Counted from the stretch's first letter, positions 25,129 to 36,121 are shown. The stretch is DNA of 64,000 bases from Pigmentiphaga daeguensis (GCF_039523035.1 NZ_BAAAEN010000007.1:153570-217569); one strand, 5' to 3'. Notes: a model not told the origin generated them from the sequence alone. Made by a program: numbers and translations.

Positions 25129-25935
25129 TCAGCAATATTGCAGGGGAAGGCGCTCGACCGTGGTCTCCCGCCCGGTCAGGCGGGCGATGCGCCGCGCGAC
25201 CTCGGCCGGATCCCCGCTGGTCATGAAGGCCACGCCGCCCTCGCCCGCCTCGCGCGCCAACCCATGGGCCAGCAATTGCCGCTGCAACTGGCGGGCGAAC
25301 GGCACGCCCGTCTCCAGCACCGCCACGTCCGGCCCCACGTGGCGCCGGATCGGCTCGATCAGGAAGGGAAAGTGCGTGCAGCCCAGCACCAGGACGTCGG
25401 CGCCGCGCTCGACCAGTTCGGCCAGCGGCTCGGCCACCAGATGGTCGCGGTCCGGCGTCCAGCCTTCTTCGGCCAGCGACACCCAGCCGGGACAAGGCTT
25501 GAGCAGCACATCCACGCCGGGCGCCTCGCGCCGGACCAGCGCGTGGAAGCGGTCGCTCAGGAGGGTGCCCGTGGTGGCCAGCACCCCTATCACCCCGGAA
25601 CGGGTCAACCGCACGGCCGGCTTGACAGCGGGCTCGATGCCGACGATGGGCAGTTCCGGGTAGCGGTCGCGCAGGGCATCCACCGCGACCGCCGTGGCGG
25701 TGTTGCAGGGGATGGCCACCGCCCTGGCCCCATTCGAAAGGAAGAACTCCGCCAGGCGCAAGGCGCGCGCCACGATGTAGGCCGGCGTCTTCTCTCCATA
25801 GGGCAGGTGGCCGCTATCGGCCACGTACAGCAGGTCTTCATGGGGCAACGCCTGCCGGATGGCGCTCAGCACGCTGATGCCGCCCACGCCGGAGTCGAAG
25901 ATGCCCAGGGGTCCGTCGTGAACGGCGAGGGTCAT
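25129..25935 (-). CDS. murI: Glutamate racemase
   Basis: 268 residues. Makes D-glutamate for peptidoglycan. The two catalytic cysteines are C77 (PCNTA) and C186 (LGCTHFP); the N-terminal GIFDSGVGG and ADSGHLPYG segments form the substrate pocket. Essential cytoplasmic enzyme. It lies 15 bases downstream of sugE on the same strand and may be read through from it. Confidence 0.95.
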   Translation of the reverse strand: MTLAVHDGPLGIFDSGVGGISVLSAIRQALPHEDLLYVADSGHLPYGEKTPAYIVARALRLAEFFLSNGARAVAIPCNTATAVAVDALRDRYPELPIVGIEPAVKPAVRLTRSGVIGVLATTGTLLSDRFHALVRREAPGVDVLLKPCPGWVSLAEEGWTPDRDHLVAEPLAELVERGADVLVLGCTHFPFLIEPIRRHVGPDVAVLETGVPFARQLQRQLLAHGLAREAGEGGVAFMTSGDPAEVARRIARLTGRETTVERLPLQYC

Positions 25936-25950
25936 GGGATGAAATGCACG

Positions 25951-26265
25951 CTAGGAAGCCAGTTTCAGCCCTATGATACCTGCGACGATCAGCCCCAGGC
26001 TGACCAGGCGCGCCGGGCTGGCAGCCTCGCCGAACAGCAGGATGCCCAGGGCGGCAGTCCCCACGGCGCCAACCCCCACCCAGATGGCATAGGCGGTTCC
26101 CACGGGCAGCGTGCGCATCGCCACGCCCAGCAATCCCATGCTGACGACGATGGCGGTGACAGTGCCCACCGACGGCCACAGCCGCGTGAATCCATGCGTG
26201 TACTTCAAGCCGATCGCCCAGCCGACCTCCATCAGTCCGGCGATGATCAAAAGGGTCCAAGCCAT
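25951..26265 (-). CDS. sugE: Small multidrug resistance transporter, SugE/Gdx guanidinium exporter
   Basis: 104 residues, four membrane helices, with the proton/substrate-coupling glutamate E13 in GLMEVGWAIGLKYTHGF, the signature of the Gdx (SugE) branch rather than EmrE. This branch exports guanidinium in exchange for protons. Two ATGs at 26268 and 26265 follow AGGAAG; 26265 matches the family start MAW. A guanidine-II riboswitch ends about 18 bases upstream, which independently supports the substrate. Confidence 0.93.
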   Translation of the reverse strand: MAWTLLIIAGLMEVGWAIGLKYTHGFTRLWPSVGTVTAIVVSMGLLGVAMRTLPVGTAYAIWVGVGAVGTAALGILLFGEAASPARLVSLGLIVAGIIGLKLAS

Positions 26266-26283
26266 CATTTTCTTCCTGGTTGC

Positions 26284-26325
26284 GGGGCCGTCCCCATTCG
26301 TCATGACCAGCGGGGTCGTCCCCGC
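26284..26325 (-). promoter_or_regulatory. Guanidine-II (mini-ykkC) riboswitch controlling sugE
   Basis: Two hairpins on the minus strand have identical architecture: GCGGGG-ACGA-CCCCGC (26325-26310) and GGGG-ACGG-CCCC (26295-26284), joined by 14 bases. Paired hairpins with ACGR tetraloops closed by G-C pairs define the guanidine-II class. The AGGA ribosome site follows the second stem by about five bases, so ligand binding probably frees or exposes it and raises SugE translation. The rest of the 320-base gap to gdhA is A/T-richer promoter DNA. Confidence 0.88.
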
Positions 26326-26585
26326 GTCGCTCCGTCCCTATTTAAACGCCGGGAAACGCTTCAGCACCATGCTCCGTCCCTTTTTAAAAATCGCACTAAA
26401 TACGTGCATAAAGTCGTCGTTTACCGACATGATGACGGAAAAACGCGATTACAATGCCGCGTTTTTTCGGTGCAACGCACCACATCAGAGCAATTGCCGC
26501 ACGCAAAAGGTGCAGCCCTCGATGCCGCTCGCAGCTCGCTGCGGCAGGACGACCCCAAGCGCCCGGACATTCAACGGAGCCGATA

Positions 26586-27929
26586 TTGAAACACGCCAGC
26601 CTAGACAGCTTTCTCTCGCAGGTCGCCCTGCGCGATCCTCACCAGCCGGAGTTCCTGCAAGCCGTCAAGGAGGTCATGACCAGCCTCTGGCCTTTCCTGC
26701 AGAAACACCCGCGCTACGCCGAACATGGCCTGCTGGAGCGGTTGGTGGAATCCGAGCGCATCATCCAGTTCCGCGTCTGCTGGGTCGATGACCGGGGCCA
26801 GACCCAGGTCAACCGCGGCTTCCGCATCCAGCACAACTCGGCCATCGGCCCGTTCAAGGGCGGCATGCGGCTGCACCCGTCGGTCAACCTGTCGATCCTG
26901 CGCTTCCTGGCATTCGAACAGACCTTCAAGAACTCGCTGACCACCCTGCCCATGGGCGGCGGCAAGGGCGGCTCCGACTTCGACCCTAAGGGCAAGAGCG
27001 ACGGCGAAGTCATGCGCTTCTGCCAGGCCCTGATGGCGGAACTGTACCGCCACCTCGGCCCCGACACCGACGTGCCCGCCGGCGACATCGGCGTGGGTGC
27101 GCGCGAAGTGGGCTTCATGGCCGGCATGATGAAGAAGCTGTCCAACAGCGCGTCGGCGGTGTTCACCGGCAAGGGCCTGGCCTTCGGCGGCAGCCTGATG
27201 CGTCCCGAGGCCACCGGCTACGGCACCATCTATTTCGCCGAGCAGATGCTGTATCGCAAGAACCAGAGCTTCGACGGCAAGTCCGTGTCGATCTCCGGCT
27301 CGGGCAACGTCGCGCAGTACGCCGCCGAAAAAGCGCTGGACCTGGGCGCGAAGGTCGTGAGCCTGTCCGACTCCGACGGCACGCTGTACGTGAAGGACGG
27401 CATCGGCGTCGACATGCTCAAGGAGATCATGGACCTCAAGAACGTCCAACGCGGCCGCCTGGCCGACTTCGCCTCGCGCAACAAGCTGTCGTTCGAAGCC
27501 GGCAAGCGCCCCTGGCACATCCCGGTCGACATCGCCCTGCCCTGCGCCACCCAGAACGAACTCGACCACAACGACGCCGAGACCCTGGTCCGCAACGGCG
27601 TCCTGTGCGTGGCCGAAGGCGCGAACATGCCCTCGACGCTGGAAGCCGTGGACGTCTTCACCCGGGCCGGCACCCTGTACGCCCCCGGCAAGGCCAGCAA
27701 CGCCGGCGGCGTGGCCGTGTCGGGCCTGGAAATGGCGCAGAACTCGCAACGCCTGTCGTGGCACCACGCCGAAGTCGACGAGCGCCTGCGCGCCATCATG
27801 AAGGACATCCACGAGAACTGCGTGCGCCACGGCAGCCGCGCCGACGGCTCCATCAACTACGTAGACGGCGCGAACATCGCCGGCTTCGTGAAGGTGGCCG
27901 ACGCGATGCTGGCGCAAGGGGTGTATTAA
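26586..27929 (+). CDS. gdhA: NADP-type glutamate dehydrogenase, hexameric
   Basis: 447 residues, the exact length of E. coli GdhA. It assimilates ammonium into 2-oxoglutarate. PMGGGKGGSDFDPKGKS holds the catalytic lysine region; GSGNVAQYAAEKALDLGA is the nucleotide-binding fold. I chose a TTG start at 26586: GGAG stands six bases upstream and the protein then matches family length. The longer in-frame region upstream is unlike GDH and probably untranslated. Divergent from sugE; followed by repeats and a strong terminator. Confidence 0.93.
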   Translation: MKHASLDSFLSQVALRDPHQPEFLQAVKEVMTSLWPFLQKHPRYAEHGLLERLVESERIIQFRVCWVDDRGQTQVNRGFRIQHNSAIGPFKGGMRLHPSVNLSILRFLAFEQTFKNSLTTLPMGGGKGGSDFDPKGKSDGEVMRFCQALMAELYRHLGPDTDVPAGDIGVGAREVGFMAGMMKKLSNSASAVFTGKGLAFGGSLMRPEATGYGTIYFAEQMLYRKNQSFDGKSVSISGSGNVAQYAAEKALDLGAKVVSLSDSDGTLYVKDGIGVDMLKEIMDLKNVQRGRLADFASRNKLSFEAGKRPWHIPVDIALPCATQNELDHNDAETLVRNGVLCVAEGANMPSTLEAVDVFTRAGTLYAPGKASNAGGVAVSGLEMAQNSQRLSWHHAEVDERLRAIMKDIHENCVRHGSRADGSINYVDGANIAGFVKVADAMLAQGVY

Positions 27930-27935
27930 TTCAGT

Positions 27936-28070
27936 CCCCCCCTACGCCCTTACGGGCGCCCCCCCAGGGGGCGATGCGCGAGGACCGGCGGAGCCGGATC
28001 CTCCGCATCCTGGGTCTAGTACGGTTATCCTGGTTTGGAGCAGTGATGCTTCGCTGGCTGCCAGCAGTTG
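27936..28070. repeat. Dispersed intergenic repeat block after gdhA (inverted copy of the 3.0-3.2 kb element)
   Basis: A degraded inverted G-run unit (27936-27975) is followed by GACCGGCGGAGCCGGATCC, CCGCATCCTGGGTCTAGTAC and TCGCTGGCTGCCAG. The reverse complement of 27983-28070 matches 3100-3180 closely, including the spacing between the CTGGCAGCCAGCGAAGCA and ACTAGACCCAGGATGCGG blocks. Confidence 0.8.
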
Positions 28071-28081
28071 GAAATGAAGAA

Positions 28082-28116
28082 AAAATGGCCTCGCTTTGTG
28101 AAAGCGAGGCCATTTT
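28082..28116. terminator. Strong bidirectional terminator between gdhA and the AI-2E gene
   Basis: AAAATGGCCTCGCTTT (28082-28097), a GTG loop and AAAGCGAGGCCATTTT (28101-28116) form a perfect 16-base-pair stem. T-runs follow on both strands (TTTTGTTTT on plus, the complement of a six-A run on minus), so it can stop transcripts from either side. Confidence 0.9.
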
Positions 28117-28125
28117 GTTTTGCCC

Positions 28126-28290
28126 CCTACCCAGGGCGCCGCGGATCCGGCTTCGCCGGTCCGCCAGTGCCGCCCCCTTGAGGGGGAGCGGCCGGAGGCC
28201 GCATGGGGGTGGGCTTTCCTTCCGGTCCGCCTGTGCCGCTCCCTGGGGGGCGCGCGTAAGCGCGTAGGGGGGGGCTTCCTCTAGGGGGGC
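28126..28290. repeat. Dispersed repeat block overlapping the 3' end of the AI-2E gene
   Basis: Contains the 3.04 kb left-arm sequence in reverse complement (CGGATCCGCGGCGCCCTGG), a GCGGCC/GGCCGC unit like those at 2926-3035, and a G-run hairpin copy at 28241-28274. Here the repeat lies within an open reading frame instead of between genes. Confidence 0.75.
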
Positions 28291-29338
28291 TTTCCTCTCG
28301 CAGCCATTCGCGCCAGATCGCGACCAGCAGGGCCATCAGGACCGGGCCGACGAAAAGGCCGACCAGGCCCATGGTTTGTACGCCGCCCACCAGGCCGATG
28401 AAGGTAGGCAGGAAGGGAAGCTTGACGGGGCCGCCCACCAGGCGGGGGCGCAGGGTCTTGTCGACGATGAAGAGTTCCAGCGTGCCCCAGGCGAACAACC
28501 CGATGCCGGCGATGAGCTTGCCCGAGCCGACCAGGTACAGCGAGACCATGGTGAAGGCCAGCGGAGCGCCGCCGGGCACCAGGGCCATGAAGCCGGTGAT
28601 CAGCCCCAGCAGGGCCGGCGACGGCACGCCGGCTATCCAGTAGGCCGTGCCCAGCACGACGGCTTCGCCGATGGCGATCAGGCCCATGCCGGTCACGGTC
28701 GCGCTGATGGTGGCCGGCACCACGCGCGAAAGCCGGGTCCAGCGCACCGGCAGTACCCGTTCGCCCACGGTATCGAGCTGGCCGACCATGCGCTCGCCGT
28801 CCTTGTAGACGAAGAACAGGATGATCAGCATGAACACCACCGTCAGCGCCAGGTGGAAGACATTGCCCGTGGTGGACAGCACCACGCGGTAGATGTTGCC
28901 CAGGTGCTCGCCGCTGATCAGTTGTACCCAGGCGCCCAGCGCATGCGGCCGCGACAGGTGTTCTTCCCAGTATCCCGCCAGGCGCTCGCCGATCAGCGGC
29001 AGCCCCGTCACCCAGTGCGGAACGGCCAGGCCTTCGCGATTGGCCTCGAGCAGCCAGCGGATGAGGTTGCTGGCCTCCTGGATGGCATAGGACAGCCCGT
29101 AGGCGAAGGGCACGATCAGCCCGACCACGATGACCAGCAGCGCGCCGGAGGCCGCCAGCGTCGTGCGCCCGCCGCAGACGCGGACCCAGCGCCGGTACAG
29201 GGGCCAGCTGGCCAGGCCGATGATCAGCGCCGCCAGGCCGGGAACGAGGAACCCGCTGAAGAAGTAGGCGCCGGCCAGCAGCATCAGGATCAGCAGCCAG
29301 CGGGCCACGAGGCGGGCGGAAAAGACAGGAAGCGTCAT
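28127..29338 (-). CDS. AI-2E-family (PerM/UPF0118) membrane transporter with repeat-derived tail
   Basis: 403 residues. Residues 1-348 form the usual AI-2E exporter, about seven to eight membrane helices with PFLPTFIGLVGGVQTMGLVGLFVGPV near the end. Residues 349-403 are Pro/Gly/Arg-rich (SPPRGSPPLRAYARPPG and onward) and are encoded by the same G-run and GGATCC repeats that lie between other genes; the stop codon sits inside the repeat. The true ancestral stop was probably near 28.29 kb. Substrates of such proteins vary: autoinducer-2, Na+/H+ or unknown. Confidence 0.85.
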   Translation of the reverse strand: MTLPVFSARLVARWLLILMLLAGAYFFSGFLVPGLAALIIGLASWPLYRRWVRVCGGRTTLAASGALLVIVVGLIVPFAYGLSYAIQEASNLIRWLLEANREGLAVPHWVTGLPLIGERLAGYWEEHLSRPHALGAWVQLISGEHLGNIYRVVLSTTGNVFHLALTVVFMLIILFFVYKDGERMVGQLDTVGERVLPVRWTRLSRVVPATISATVTGMGLIAIGEAVVLGTAYWIAGVPSPALLGLITGFMALVPGGAPLAFTMVSLYLVGSGKLIAGIGLFAWGTLELFIVDKTLRPRLVGGPVKLPFLPTFIGLVGGVQTMGLVGLFVGPVLMALLVAIWREWLREESPPRGSPPLRAYARPPGSGTGGPEGKPTPMRPPAAPPQGGGTGGPAKPDPRRPG

Positions 29339-29446
29339 GAATGGTCGCGAGCGGTGAGCCGAGGAACGTCGCCGACAACTGTACCAGTTGGCAGGCGCAT
29401 TGCGGGGGACTGCCGCCGGATGGCCGGCGGTGGTATGTTCCGGCCC

Positions 29447-30445
29447 ATGCGCACATTTCTACTGTCGGCCCTGGCCGTCCTGGTCTTTCTTCCCACCACG
29501 CTCTGGGCGGCCTTCGCCCTGCGCTATCAGGTGCCCGGTCCGCTGCCCGTCAAGATCGCGGCGGCCGTGGCCGGCGCGGCCTTCGGCCTGGGCATGCTGT
29601 GGCTGGCGCTGGCGGGTCGCCCCGCCTGGGGCGTGGGCCTGTACGTCGTGGCCTTCGGCCTGCTGCTGGCCTGGTGGCACAGCATCGCGCCGTCGAACGA
29701 CAGGGTCTGGGCGGACGACGTCGCGCAGATGACCACGGGCCAGGTCGACGGCCACGTGGTCACGCTGCGCAACGTGCGCAACTTCGACTGGCGCGGCCCG
29801 AACGACTACACCCCGCGCTGGGAGACACGCAGCTACGACCTGACCAGGCTGGCCAGCGTGGACCTGATCCTGTCCTACTGGACCATCGAGGCCATCGCCC
29901 ACACCCTGGTTTCGTTCGGCTTCGAGGATGGCCGGCAACTGGTGTTCTCGGTCGAGATCCGCAAGGAACGGCACGAGAAATTCTCGTCCATCGGCGGTTT
30001 CTTCAAGGAGTTCGAGACCAGCGTCGTGGCGGCGGACGAGCGCGACATCGTCCGGGTACGCACCAACATCCGGGGCGAAGACGACTACCTGTACCGGGTG
30101 TCCATGCCTCGCGAGGCCATGATGTCCCTGTTCCTGGCCTACGTGGACGAGGCCAACAAGCTCGTGTCGAAGCCGCGTTTCTACCACACCATCACGGCCA
30201 ACTGCACGACCATCGTCTACCACATGATGACCCGGATCATTCCGGGCCTGCCCATGGACTACCGACTGGTCCTGGCCGGCTACCTGCCCGGCTACATCTA
30301 CGATGTGCGCGGGCTGGACACCTCGCACACGCTGGCGGACCTGAAACGGCTGGGCCGTATCACCCAGCGGGCGCGGGATGCCGACGCGGACCCGGACTTC
30401 TCCCAGGCCATACGGCGCGGCGTGCCAGGCATCGCGGCGCGGTAG
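29447..30445 (+). CDS. DUF4105 (Lnb N-terminal-like) membrane/periplasmic protein
   Basis: 332 residues. Two or three hydrophobic helices at the N-terminus (1-75) are followed by a large soluble domain with the DUF4105 pattern: YDLTRLASVDLILSYW, EIRKE, and NCTTIVYHMM with a conserved Asn-Cys-Thr, as in permuted NlpC/P60-like cysteine peptidases. The Cys in NCTT is a plausible nucleophile. Several in-frame ATGs exist (29420, 29435, 29447); 29447 puts the hydrophobic segment at the start. Divergent from the AI-2E gene. Function unproven. Confidence 0.8.
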   Translation: MRTFLLSALAVLVFLPTTLWAAFALRYQVPGPLPVKIAAAVAGAAFGLGMLWLALAGRPAWGVGLYVVAFGLLLAWWHSIAPSNDRVWADDVAQMTTGQVDGHVVTLRNVRNFDWRGPNDYTPRWETRSYDLTRLASVDLILSYWTIEAIAHTLVSFGFEDGRQLVFSVEIRKERHEKFSSIGGFFKEFETSVVAADERDIVRVRTNIRGEDDYLYRVSMPREAMMSLFLAYVDEANKLVSKPRFYHTITANCTTIVYHMMTRIIPGLPMDYRLVLAGYLPGYIYDVRGLDTSHTLADLKRLGRITQRARDADADPDFSQAIRRGVPGIAAR

Positions 30446-30547
30446 CCGGCACTTATTTCCGGACTTTTCGCCCAGCGAAACAGCGCTGTGATGTAATCCT
30501 CGCACCCGGTGCCACGCTTCAAGAGCACGAAAAAAACGAGGAGACTC

Positions 30548-31528
30548 ATGGCGTTGACCTATCGCATCCGCGCGCTCTGCCTGGCGTTTGCCGGCCTGTG
30601 CTGCGCGCCCGGCGTCCATGCCGAAGATACCCGGTACCCTGCCAAGCCGATCAAGCTGGTCGTTCCCTACGCGCCTGGCGGCCCCACCGATCTGGTAGGG
30701 CGCTCCCTGGCGGCAGCGCTTGCGCGGCAGCTCGGCCAGCCTGTCGTGGTCGAGAACAAGGCCGGCGCCGGCGGCGTCATCGGCGCCAGTTCGGTCGTGA
30801 ACGCAGCGCCGGACGGATATACCCTGCTGTTGGGCCTGCAGGGCCCGATCACCATCAATCCGGCACTGACCAAAGTGCCCTACGATCCGTTCCGCGACCT
30901 GATCGCGGTACGGATGATCGCCACCTCTCCGATGATATTGATGGCCAGCAAGAAATCGGGCATCGGGACGCTGGGCGACATCTCCACGCGCGCGAAAGCC
31001 GGCTCCGCCGGCCTGAACATCGGGTCCTCGGGCACGGGTACGCTCCCTCACGTTGCGGCCGAACTCATCAAACACGAGACCGGCGCGAATCTGGTCCATG
31101 TACCGTACAAGGGTGCGGGCCCCGCGCTGATCGATCTTCACGCCGGGCATATCGATCTGCTGTTCTCCGACCTCCAGGTGGGACTTCCCTACGTCCAGTC
31201 CGGCCAGGCGACGGCGCTCGCCGTCACCTCGTCCCAACGCTCGTCCATGCTGCCCAACGTACCGACGCTCGCCGAGAGCGGACTCGGCAAGGTCAAGCTG
31301 GCCGGGTGGTACGGCATCTTCGCGCCGCGGGGCACGCCGGCGGCGATCCTGTCCGCGCTGGACCGGGCCGTGGACGGCGTATTCCGGGACACGGCCTTCA
31401 AGCAGACACTGGAAAACCAGGGCTCGACGCCCAGTGCGCTGGGCGGGGCGAAGTTCGTCGAATTCCTGCGCGCCGAGTACGGCCAATGGTCGCGGCTGGG
31501 CCAATCCATCACCATCAAAATGGACTAG
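30548..31528 (+). CDS. Bug-family tripartite tricarboxylate receptor (TctC-like)
   Basis: 326 residues with a signal peptide (cut near GVHA, residue 25). The mature start YPAKPIKLVVPYAPGGPTDLVGR and VVVENKAGAGGVIG are the Bug hallmarks; the latter loops bind the ligand carboxylate through water. GAGGAG precedes the ATG. It is the first gene of an operon with PrpD-like and muconate-cycloisomerase-like enzymes, with four and three bases between genes, so the ligand is likely their substrate. No TctA/TctB genes adjoin. Confidence 0.9.
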   Translation: MALTYRIRALCLAFAGLCCAPGVHAEDTRYPAKPIKLVVPYAPGGPTDLVGRSLAAALARQLGQPVVVENKAGAGGVIGASSVVNAAPDGYTLLLGLQGPITINPALTKVPYDPFRDLIAVRMIATSPMILMASKKSGIGTLGDISTRAKAGSAGLNIGSSGTGTLPHVAAELIKHETGANLVHVPYKGAGPALIDLHAGHIDLLFSDLQVGLPYVQSGQATALAVTSSQRSSMLPNVPTLAESGLGKVKLAGWYGIFAPRGTPAAILSALDRAVDGVFRDTAFKQTLENQGSTPSALGGAKFVEFLRAEYGQWSRLGQSITIKMD

Positions 31529-31532
31529 AGCC

Positions 31533-32936
31533 ATGCATGGAATGAGCGAACGGCTCGCGGACTGGGCCACGAACCTGTCATGGACCGACATTCCCCGCGA
31601 CGTCAAGGATCTCGCCCGGCTGCAGATCCTCGATGCGGTCGGCGTCATGCTCGCGGCCAGGCCGCTGGAGCCCGTCCATGCCGCGGTCCGCGCCATGGCG
31701 CGGACCGACGCCGGCTCGCAGGCCAAGAGCCTCGGTTTCGATCAATCGCTGTCGCTCTCGGGTGCCGCGTTCGTCAATGGCGTCATGTCTTCGCTGCTGG
31801 AATTCGACGATACGCACATCGAGTCTTTCGTCCACCCGACCGTGGCTCCCTTCTCGATCGCGCTTCCCTACTGCCAGTCATCGCATCTGTCCGGCGCGCG
31901 GCTGATGCAGGCGGTGATCATCGGCAGCGAACTCAGTTGCCGGCTCGGCTTGGTCCCTCCCATGCGCCTTCATAGCGTAGGCATACACCCGACCGCGATC
32001 ATGGGTGCGTTCGGCGCCGTATACGCGCTCGCCTGGCTGGAACATCTCGATTGCCGGCAAGTCGTCGATGCCATCGGCCATTGCGCCAGCATGTGCGGCG
32101 GCCTGATGGCGTCATGGGAAGACGGCGCGTCGACCAAGACGCTCCACGTCGGGATGGCGGCGAGCCAGGCCGCGCGCGCGGTCGCGCTGGGCCGGGAGGG
32201 GATCAGCGGTCCGCGCCTGGTATTCGAAGGGCGCTTCGGCTGGTTCCAGACGCACGTCCAGAAAGCCGACCCGTCGGCCTTCCGCTACGCCCTGGCGACA
32301 GACGGCCTCGGCAGCCGGTGGGAACTGCTCAACGTCGCCTCCAAGCCCTACCCCAGCGCATTCACCATTCATCCCTATGTCGACGCGGTGCTCGCCCTCA
32401 AGGCGGCGCATGCGATAGCGCCCGCCGACATTGCCGAGATCCGGTGCCGGATCGCCCCCAGCTCCGTGGCGACGCTTTGCGAACCGGCTGCCGAGAAGCT
32501 GCGGCCGTTGACCTCCTGGCATGGCCGCATCAGCTTGCAGCACTCGCTGGCCGAGGCCCTGGTGCGCGGCGGCATGGACAAGCACGCCTACAGTCCGGAG
32601 GCGCTTGCGGACCCGGTCATCAACGCCCTGGCCGACAAGGTGGTGTACGAAGCCCATGCCTCCCAAAGCGCCGACCCGAAGAAGGCGGGCGCCCACGTCC
32701 GCATCCGGCTGAACGACGGCTCATGCCTCGAGCACGTCATCGAGAGTGTGCGCGGCACGCGCGCCAACCCCATCTCGGAAGAAGACTACATCCGGAAATT
32801 CCGCTCGAATGCCGACGGGGTCATCGCTCCCGGCAGAATCGACGAGGCCATCCACCGCTTGATGCGGCTCGATGCGATCGATGACGTCGCTGCGGTATTC
32901 GACGCCCTTGCAACGCCAACCGTACATTCCGAGTAA
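31533..32936 (+). CDS. MmgE/PrpD-family dehydratase
   Basis: 467 residues. The family includes 2-methylcitrate dehydratase and cis-aconitate decarboxylase: an all-alpha N-domain with FDDTHIESFVHPT and a C-terminal alpha+beta domain. The HIES and HP segments correspond to active-site positions in PrpD. No prpB or prpC neighbours, so it is unlikely to be the methylcitrate-cycle enzyme. Between a Bug receptor and an enolase-superfamily enzyme, it probably dehydrates or isomerises an imported polycarboxylate. Start at 31533, alternative ATG at 31542. Confidence 0.87.
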   Translation: MHGMSERLADWATNLSWTDIPRDVKDLARLQILDAVGVMLAARPLEPVHAAVRAMARTDAGSQAKSLGFDQSLSLSGAAFVNGVMSSLLEFDDTHIESFVHPTVAPFSIALPYCQSSHLSGARLMQAVIIGSELSCRLGLVPPMRLHSVGIHPTAIMGAFGAVYALAWLEHLDCRQVVDAIGHCASMCGGLMASWEDGASTKTLHVGMAASQAARAVALGREGISGPRLVFEGRFGWFQTHVQKADPSAFRYALATDGLGSRWELLNVASKPYPSAFTIHPYVDAVLALKAAHAIAPADIAEIRCRIAPSSVATLCEPAAEKLRPLTSWHGRISLQHSLAEALVRGGMDKHAYSPEALADPVINALADKVVYEAHASQSADPKKAGAHVRIRLNDGSCLEHVIESVRGTRANPISEEDYIRKFRSNADGVIAPGRIDEAIHRLMRLDAIDDVAAVFDALATPTVHSE

Positions 32937-32939
32937 GCC

Positions 32940-34007
32940 ATGCACGTCGCCCACGTATCCGTCATACCCTGCCCCCAGCGCATGCGTGACGCCTCCTGGA
33001 AGTTCGCCCGCGCCTCGGTACCGTCGATAGAGGGTTATCTACTGGCGCTGACCGACGACATCGGCACGACCGGACTGGGCTACGCCCATGCCATTCCGGC
33101 CATCACCACCCATGGCGAAGGCGTACGTACCGCGCTCGAACTGCTGGCACCCGTAGTAACGGGGAGGGGGCTGGGCGAGATCGCCGCAATCATGAGCGAC
33201 GTCGATCGCAAACTGGCCTTCCAGTACAGCGCCAAGGCCGCCATCGACATGGCGCTGCACGACCTGCTGGCCAGGCGCCTGGGGGTGCCGATCAGCGCCC
33301 TGCTCGGCGGGCAGGTCCGTGCCGAGCTGCGGCTGTCCCGCATTCTTTCCATCAAGCCGCCTTCGGAGATGGCGGCCAACGCCGCCGCATTGGTGGCGGG
33401 CGGATACCGGCAACTCAAGCTCAAGCTGTCCGGCGATACCGAACTCGACATCGCGCGCGTCGCCGCCGTCCGCGGGGCGGTCGGGCCCGAGGTCGTGCTG
33501 ACGCTGGACCCCAACCAGTCATACCACGCCAAGCAGATGATGGCCGCGTTCGCGCGCATGGAGCGGTACGACATCGCGCTGATCGAACAGCCTGTTCCGG
33601 CGCATGACTGGGCAGGCCTCTCGCTGCTCGCGCGCAGCCTGCCCACGGCCATCGAAGCCGACGAAAGCGCCGTCACCGTCCAGGACATCCACAGGCTCGT
33701 CGCCGACCGGGTCGTCGACGCGGTCAACCTCAAGGTCACCAAACTGGGCGGCTTTCGCCACTTCATGGAAGCGGTCCACATCTGCGAAGCCGGCGGCGTG
33801 ACATGCCGCGTGGGCGCCGCGTTCGGCCCGGCGCTCATGCAGGCCATGAACGCCCAGGCCGCCAGCACGATCGGCGCCCTGCCCTACGCCTGCGAACTGT
33901 CCGAACACGAGCAATTGCTGGACGATCCCTGCACGGGACTGAGCATCGCAAACGGCATCCTGACGCTTCCCGGCACGCCGGGCTGCGGCGTCGAACTCGC
34001 TGCCTAG
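32940..34007 (+). CDS. Enolase-superfamily enzyme (mandelate racemase/muconate cycloisomerase group)
   Basis: 355 residues with a capping domain and a (beta/alpha)7-beta barrel. K160-x-K162 begins the barrel acid/base set; metal ligands are D190, E216 and D241; K265 or K268 is the opposite base. This pattern is of the muconate-lactonising/dipeptide-epimerase type. Third gene of the Bug-PrpD operon, starting three bases after it. Substrate unknown; lactone formation, racemisation or dehydration of an acid are all possible. It ends two bases from the convergent elongation factor gene. Confidence 0.87.
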   Translation: MHVAHVSVIPCPQRMRDASWKFARASVPSIEGYLLALTDDIGTTGLGYAHAIPAITTHGEGVRTALELLAPVVTGRGLGEIAAIMSDVDRKLAFQYSAKAAIDMALHDLLARRLGVPISALLGGQVRAELRLSRILSIKPPSEMAANAAALVAGGYRQLKLKLSGDTELDIARVAAVRGAVGPEVVLTLDPNQSYHAKQMMAAFARMERYDIALIEQPVPAHDWAGLSLLARSLPTAIEADESAVTVQDIHRLVADRVVDAVNLKVTKLGGFRHFMEAVHICEAGGVTCRVGAAFGPALMQAMNAQAASTIGALPYACELSEHEQLLDDPCTGLSIANGILTLPGTPGCGVELAA

Positions 34008-34009
34008 CC

Positions 34010-36121
<2,112 letters not shown>

